Assembly: GCA_029817715.1 (NCBI GenBank)
Contig: JARUPY010000165.1
Coordinates: forward strand, 543,617-607,616
From: Melastoma dodecandrum
Lineage: Eukaryota > Streptophyta > Magnoliopsida > Myrtales > Melastomataceae
Length of the DNA stretch: 64,000 nucleotides
Direction: 5' to 3'
Part shown: positions 57,972 to 64,000 of the stretch, one piece after another
Layout: each line of letters starts with the position of its first letter
Position numbering within the stretch: the stretch's first letter is position 1
Notes under the pieces: generated by a model
Seen by the model: the letters and a program-made list of their open reading frames with translations, nothing else
Told to the model about the DNA's origin: nothing
Databases searched by the model: none
Translations under genes and position numbers: made by a program

Positions 57972-60316
57972 AAAACTCCAAAATAACAAGCTAACAGAGA
58001 TCGACAACAAGTGGGAGGGTTTGCATGCAGAGGAACCCCGTTCCATGTCACGATCGAGAGCGGTAGAAGAATTCTATTTGAAAAAAGATAATGGAATAAA
58101 AATAATGAAGGAATCGAGGGAACCTTGTTAGCAGCATGAACGAGTAAAGAATTATGCACTTTCCTGGACAAAAATTATTCTCTCATGACATATTTGGACC
58201 GACCCCATTTTAAGCGTCCGAGAATGTTCTTCCGTAGATGTTCGTAGAAAGAATGTTAGGCGAATAATTAGTTGGGGGCACACTCAACATTCTATGCTAT
58301 TGTGAAAAATCAACACCTAAAATGATCCTTGTTCTACCACAGGCCTTACAGTAACCAAGCATTTGTAATAATGTTGTAGTCAAGACTTGAACAGGTGGAT
58401 CGCACCCTAAACGCGTCGGTTGGTTTGAGTTTAAAATCTCCGGGTCGGGTGCTCGGCCGGAAGGTATTGTTTCAGAAGGTTGCTTGAAACCAGGTTGTAG
58501 TTCTTTTGAACCATTGCAAGGAGTTAGTGCTCCATATTTCGCTAAACAATTTTGGTGTCGTATGAAAGAGATGAAATCGAGTGGCGGGAGAATTTCCTAC
58601 CCGATTAGAGCGAAGTCCGGAAAGTGGCGAATCGAGTTTCGGCGACGGACCATAATTTTAAGGGTTTCGGGTCCTCTTTTTTTTTTTTGGAAGAGATCGA
58701 GTGTATGGGAATAAACGTGGTGCAATGAAACAGAATAAGTTGAATTAGGAACATCTAGTTGTAATAAAAGATACAAATAATGTTCTTGCGATCATCACTG
58801 TATTCTTCTTCAGCATCGTATCATCATCTTCTTTTCGTGTTTTTCATTGGTAAAGGAAGAACTTTGTTCGGTCAACGGATTTAACGTGATTGGAAAACGT
58901 GGGTCTTGATGAGCAATGTAACAGGCCGCCGGCAGTATTTTCTCAGCCCGACTCCCCCCGCTTCACCTCGTTTCGGGTTTATTAAACAATGTTCCGCGGC
59001 CGTTGGAGTCTCGAAAACTTCATTTTACCCCATCCACAACGGTAGGTTACTGTTTCGTACTCACGGGAGATACCAACCCACGGGACATTAGTCGCTTCCA
59101 TCTACCACCCGCATTCCATCTCATTTTGTGGTTATGTTTTAGATGACATCGAATATACCAACGTTATAAATATAATTAAAATACGATCATGTAAGTAAAG
59201 TGATTGGATGACTATATTAGATCTATGAAATTTTATGAATAGGGGACAAGGACCGTACCAGAACTAAACTCTATCCCAATTTATTTGTTGAGTTCAAAAC
59301 AATGGCTTCGTTTTTTCACTCTCTATTATAAAAACTTCAACTCAAACCCAATATATCCCTCGAGGTCGTCCTAAGACCCTACAATTCATAATGACCAGGT
59401 AAGTCAAGTCTCATACTTTACAACTCACGATGACTGAGTAAGCCAAGCCCACCAAAGCTAGAACTTGTCAAGTACCCGTGACACAGTTATTGATTATTAG
59501 AACATGAAAATCTCTCGTATGAATTCTCGGTGTCCTTGCCACTTGAATTTCTATTAGTGAACTCAATGAAGTTTACTTTCACGAGTCTCGCCATAACTGG
59601 GCCTGCAGACTATGCCTTATTCTTATTATGGGCCTTGTAATTTTTTCAAACCCAAATCTAATATTTTCCAGCCCAGTCTAATTCCTTAAACTCGCCTCTT
59701 CGTCCACACATCCCGAGTTCTTGGTCTATTAATATGAAATTTACATTTTCAGGATTTAGTAGAATGATTTTACATGTAATAATAATATAACAAAATTGAT
59801 GTAGTTCGCATTAAATTAACTACTGGATTAGGTTAGAAAGGCTAAGTTTAAGTCGTACTTTTGGTAATTAATGAGCTCTCTTATGTTTAAAGTCTCTATA
59901 TCAACTGTTTTCTACAAATTTTGATAATCCCTTCAAAAAATATGAATAAGACAAGATAAGAACATACTCCCTCGAAATGGTTCGTGGGCATTGGTTTCCT
60001 CATCTTTAAAAGAACTTACTTAATATTTGATATTATTTTCGTCTTATCGTAAGGTGGGTGGGTGTTCTTTACGCTCCTATAAATATGAGTTTGTTCGGAG
60101 TTTTTAATTACTTAGATACTTTCAAGAAAAATTAAATCTTCTTGTTGCTTCTCATATCTCCCTTCATTTATCTTGTGAAGATCAAGAATATTCTTCTCGA
60201 GGAAGAAAGTCGTCATCAAAAGAAAATAAAATTGTAAGTTTAGTTCCAAAAACGCATTGAAACAAAGTACCATTTAAGCAAAAATTTGTACTTTACCAAT
60301 GTTACTGAACTTATAA

Positions 60317-60358
60317 GAATAACAACAACAACAACAACAACAATAATAATAATAATAA
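60317..60358. repeat. Compound CAA/TAA microsatellite
   Basis: About seven CAA units followed by about six TAA units. Confidence 0.85.
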
Positions 60359-60983
60359 TTTATTTTTTTAATATATATATACATATATATAAGATATATC
60401 AAATTCTAACAAGAAATGTTAAATATACAAGAATATTTTGTATTCAAATACTTTAATAGCTTCCTAAAATAAATTAGTAAAATAAAAAATAAAACTAATT
60501 ACTAAAATAATTTAGTTAAAATAAAGATTTTTAAGAGATAAATAAATATAATAAAATATCAATTAAATTTAAAAGTTCATAGAAAATTAAAAATATATTT
60601 TCTGAATATATTAATTTATTTTAAACTAGTTGGCAGATTTTGGGTTTGTGGAAATTCTTCATTTTTCACTAATAATTAAAATTTTCAATAACAAACTTTT
60701 TTTCATTGTTTTTTTTAAAATTATTTTCAAATTAGTTAGCAAAATTTTTTCCAAATACCTGGTATGTTTTCTTAATCAAAATTACATTGGTAGTTTATGT
60801 AATTACCAATGTATTATTTAATTTAAAAAATCATAAAATTTTTATTTTTCTTAAGAACCGAACAATGTTTTGTTTTAGCTTAAACTATTTTAATAAAGAA
60901 AGAACACGGAAAATAATTATTTTGAACACGGAGACACTTTTAGCCAATATGTAAGATTTCTTACTGGACTTTAATTTGGATAG

Positions 60984-61080
60984 ATTTCCAATTTAGACGG
61001 TTTTTCGAGTATTATTTATATCAGTTATTCATGGTACATAAGTTATATACTTAATACTCGAAAACCAGCTAAATCAGAAT
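60984..61080. repeat. Imperfect inverted repeat (hairpin)
   Basis: Two arms of about 42 bases around a short loop near 61028-61038. The best-paired parts are TTTTCGAGTATTA and TAATACTCGAAAA. Probably a small MITE remnant. Confidence 0.6.
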
Positions 61081-61799
61081 AAGTTAAGGTTAAGCCTTGG
61101 AAAAGCTTTTGAGAATATATATAACATGAAACATTATGATAACATTGTATTTATTTAGTTCTTTAAAAGTGAAGTACCGCTTTGAAAACGAAATATTAAT
61201 TTTTAGTTTTCAAATTTAAAATGTTGCTATTTTATTTTATAAGTTTATAATTTTTAGATTTAATGATTTTAAAAACATTATCAATTATATCTATAGTACT
61301 TTTGTATTTATTTTTCAATACACCCTAACGTTTAAGGAAACATTTTCCAAGGAACAATTTTAAATCGAAATGTTAGCCTATGTTAGTTTCTGAATATGCA
61401 TTGCGGATCGTGTTGGTAATTACATACGAAGAATAAGTTGCCTTTATTTTATAAAATTCAAACCCAACTTATAATCTTATCAAGAGCGATGTTTTTAAGA
61501 ATTGAATATAAAGAGAAAAGTACAAACAGGCACAAAAGTTTTATGCATTGTCGACAACCTTTTGTATAATAAATGAGACCAATCTTGTAAAGTTTATTGC
61601 ATTCTGCTAGGTTGGATATTGGAGATGGAGACTTTCTATGTAAAAGTAGAATAAATCTAAATACACTAGACTTAACAACAAAAGATGATAACTTAACAAG
61701 AGAAACTAGAAATGTAGTCTTCATGGTTTATCTTATTTCAAGACTACTTTAATACTTCAGTGCTTCTAATATGTCATTAATGCTATACAAGTTTCATGA

Positions 61800-62040
61800 T
61801 CAGACATGTACATTCAATAACTCTCTCTTAATTTATGATAAGTAAGAAGGTCTTTGAAAGATTCAAACTTTATCTCGAAAGAAATCGCCTTTGCAAGAAC
61901 ATTGACAGGTTGATACTGGGTGCTAATATACTCCTAGAAGAGTCTTACTTTTGCGAAACCATATCTATGATGAGATGATGATAGAAACTCACGATGTGCT
62001 TCGACGTTGCCCGATGAAGAGCTATAAAACATTCAAATTG
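61800..62040 (-). pseudogene. Copia RNase H C-terminal remnant
   Basis: On the minus strand KHIVSFYHH (near 62005) is followed in another frame by STQYQPVNVLAKAISFEIKF, then FESFKDLLTYHKL. This is the tail of a Copia polyprotein (the KHI-x-x-x-YH and Q-x-A-D/N-x-L-T/A-KA region). Stops and a frameshift are present. No LTR was recognised next to it. Confidence 0.55.
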
Positions 62041-64000
62041 TGAAAATGAAGTAATATTTTTTTTTTCAAATGAAAAGTATTACTGTATTATTCTAATAAT
62101 TGTCAAAAAACTAATTCTCTTTTCCCATTTCCTTAAAACTGTTATAAACTAATAACGAAAATTCTTTTTTTTGGAATATTAAGTGTGGCAATTATTATAA
62201 AAACAAACGCATCCCGAACTTCTAAATTTTTTAGTTACATTACATTGTAATGAATTTATTAGAGATATGACGAAGTATACTAAATTAAATATTTCCTTCT
62301 TTTCGTGTCGGCTACCATCATGCAACATGTTAAATTTGAATTTCGGTATTAATGTTTCGAGTTTAAATTAAGATGAATAAAATTATGTTCATCAAAGAGT
62401 TATTTACTTTATGTAATTATTTTATGCTCTAATTGGGATAGTAAGTACCAATTGCATGAATGAATATTTAGATTGTGGTAAATAAAAAAATATTTTTAAT
62501 GATTTTATCAAACAATTTGTTAGGCTCATTATCAACCACGTGTCATGTCACTTATGGCATGGGCGGCCTAATTAAGAATATAAAGAAATGGACAAAAGGT
62601 GTGGGTACCATTTTGACTACAACCAGTGTCTAATAAAATATTCAAAAATTAAGGTCTTTCTAGGATAACTTTCCATACGTCTTGATTATAACTAGTTTTT
62701 TGTTAAGTTTTTTTTTTTATAAAATACTACATCTAAAAAAACAATTTTTTTTGAAAATTTAATATATATAAATTACTGAAAAAGAGTACCGAATTTCATA
62801 ATACTTTACCAAGTAAAATCTCCTGAAAATAGCACAATAGGACAAATGATGTTAAAATGATCTTCCTATGTATTTCTCATGTAAACAATCTTTCAACACG
62901 GTCTCGTCTCTTCGATAAGGACCGGCCTTGGATGGAAATGCCTTAGAATATACTTCTATTTTATATATTCCTCGTTGTCATTTTTAAAGATCAGAATACG
63001 ACCTAACGATTTCGCAAGTACGACACTATCAAGGGTTGGGTCGCGAAAATCTGTACATTGGACGATGTACAAATACTGTTTTTAAAGTTAACATGCACGT
63101 AATCTACAATTCCCTTACGATTTTAGATTTGGTTTCGTAGGGACCCATGTAATTATTTCCGAGGATGATCTCTGTCCCTCTTCTATATCCGTCGTTCAAA
63201 CAAAGCCATTAATCTTTACGGTTCGAAGTGTATATAAAGCGAAGGTCGCCCCCAGATCGAGTTATGAAACCATCAAAATCAAACGAACTAGATTCGTTTC
63301 GACTAAAGTCGACATCAAAGGTCAATTTATATCATCTTCTTTTACTTTTAAAATATTAAATATACAACCCCAAGTGACGAAGATTGATATAGCGCGCATG
63401 ACTTTGTGTGCACGACTTCATGAAATCCAAAAAAAAAATAGAGAAATTCGACGACACGTTCCTTGCCAACATCGATAAAAGTCAAATTTTACCCTCAGGG
63501 ATTGGTTTCATTTTTAATATAATTTTATGGGTTTAGTGAAGAAAAATCATATATCTAAATATACCCAGACATATGGCATCCCACCCAATCATTTTATGTA
63601 ATTTATTTCGTCCTAAATGATTTGAAATAAAACGGTACAAACCCAAATTTTAAAATAAGTATAAATAAATTTAATAGGTAAATTCCTTTATCTCCCGTTG
63701 ATTTTAGGGTGAAAAATCGTTTTCGACTTATATACTAATATTTGATATTTAGACCGATAAGATTTTATTAACTATCCGTACAGTGACACCTATATGCGTA
63801 TTCCTTTTTAATTTTTTCAAATTTCGTAGGTGTCAAAGTCAGACGTTGCGATCAAAGTTTGCGATTCTGAGGATGACTTCCTTTTTATTTAGGGGACCAA
63901 TCGTGTGATGACAAAAGTTGGGCCAATACTGTACTTCACCCACAATTAAAATAATCACCGTCCGTCTTATCCCCTTATCTATATCATCCTTACAAACTAG
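62041..64000. other. AT-rich intergenic stretch, no gene seen
   Basis: No coding, RNA or repeat feature could be supported up to the right edge. Confidence 0.5.

Larger units (their letters stand above)
57972..61799. other. AT-rich intergenic stretch, no gene seen
   Basis: Contains a CAA/TAA compound microsatellite (about 60317-60358), a TA-rich run (60368-60396) and a hairpin at 60984-61080. A TATA-like CCTATAAATATG near 60080 followed by a pyrimidine-rich stretch and a GTAAGT-like donor (60233) resembles a gene or LTR leader, but no reading frame follows. Confidence 0.5.

Noticed and set aside
58484..58714. 76-codon frame on the plus strand
   Set aside because: No ATG at its start, no recognised motif and a poly-T run within it; likely chance.

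Overview
The window is nuclear DNA of a flowering plant, almost certainly a eudicot. The evidence is GT-AG introns, AT-rich intergenic DNA, Copia and Ty3/gypsy-type LTR elements, and plant-specific gene families (TGA bZIP, MYB-CC, STRUBBELIG-receptor family, FTIP/MCTP, OEP16, mTERF, ascorbate oxidase). I cannot name the species. Seven protein-coding loci were reconstructed exon by exon, and all seven lie on the minus strand. The exon phases add up without a break for five of them (ascorbate oxidase, TGA factor, MCTP, OEP16-3, MYB-CC); the other two (SRF and mTERF) need frame corrections.

Left part (1-28 kb), mostly transposable elements. 1-1081: the 5' end of a decayed Copia element (LTR, primer-binding site, broken gag) that runs off the left edge. 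2256-15871: a 13.6-kb LTR element with ~3.5-kb LTRs, a perfect 5-bp target duplication (TAGCG) and a tRNA-Arg-type primer site of the kind used by Ogre/Tat elements. It has no gag-pol: its 6.5-kb interior is mostly degenerate tandem repeats. 16747-18781: a four-exon ascorbate oxidase gene. 22778-28212: an old Tork/Tnt1-like Copia element with ~700-bp LTRs, joined at its 5' LTR to a remnant of a second copy.

Middle part (29.9-54.4 kb), the gene island. In order: a TGA9/TGA10-type bZIP factor (11 exons, 491 aa), a FTIP/MCTP tethering protein (single coding exon, 778 aa), the organelle envelope protein OEP16-3 (2 coding exons, 159 aa), a STRUBBELIG-receptor-family LRR kinase with an atypical kinase domain and a frameshift, an mTERF organellar factor broken by several frameshifts, and a PHR1-like MYB-CC factor (7 coding exons, 329 aa, with an overlapping upstream ORF). 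These are unrelated single-copy genes; nothing suggests a shared pathway. Four of them (OEP16-3, SRF, mTERF, MYB-CC) are packed head-to-tail with gaps of only a few hundred bases.

Right part (54.4-64 kb): AT-rich DNA without a supportable complete gene. It holds a ~490-bp MITE-like foldback element, a smaller hairpin, microsatellites, one exon-like island near 56.3 kb and a decayed Copia RNase H remnant near 61.9 kb.

The points most worth following up are the coding-less Ogre-like element with its tandem array and a PBS-like site inside each LTR, the run of +1 frameshifts confined to two adjacent genes, and a perfect palindrome carrying TGA-factor binding motifs upstream of the TGA gene.
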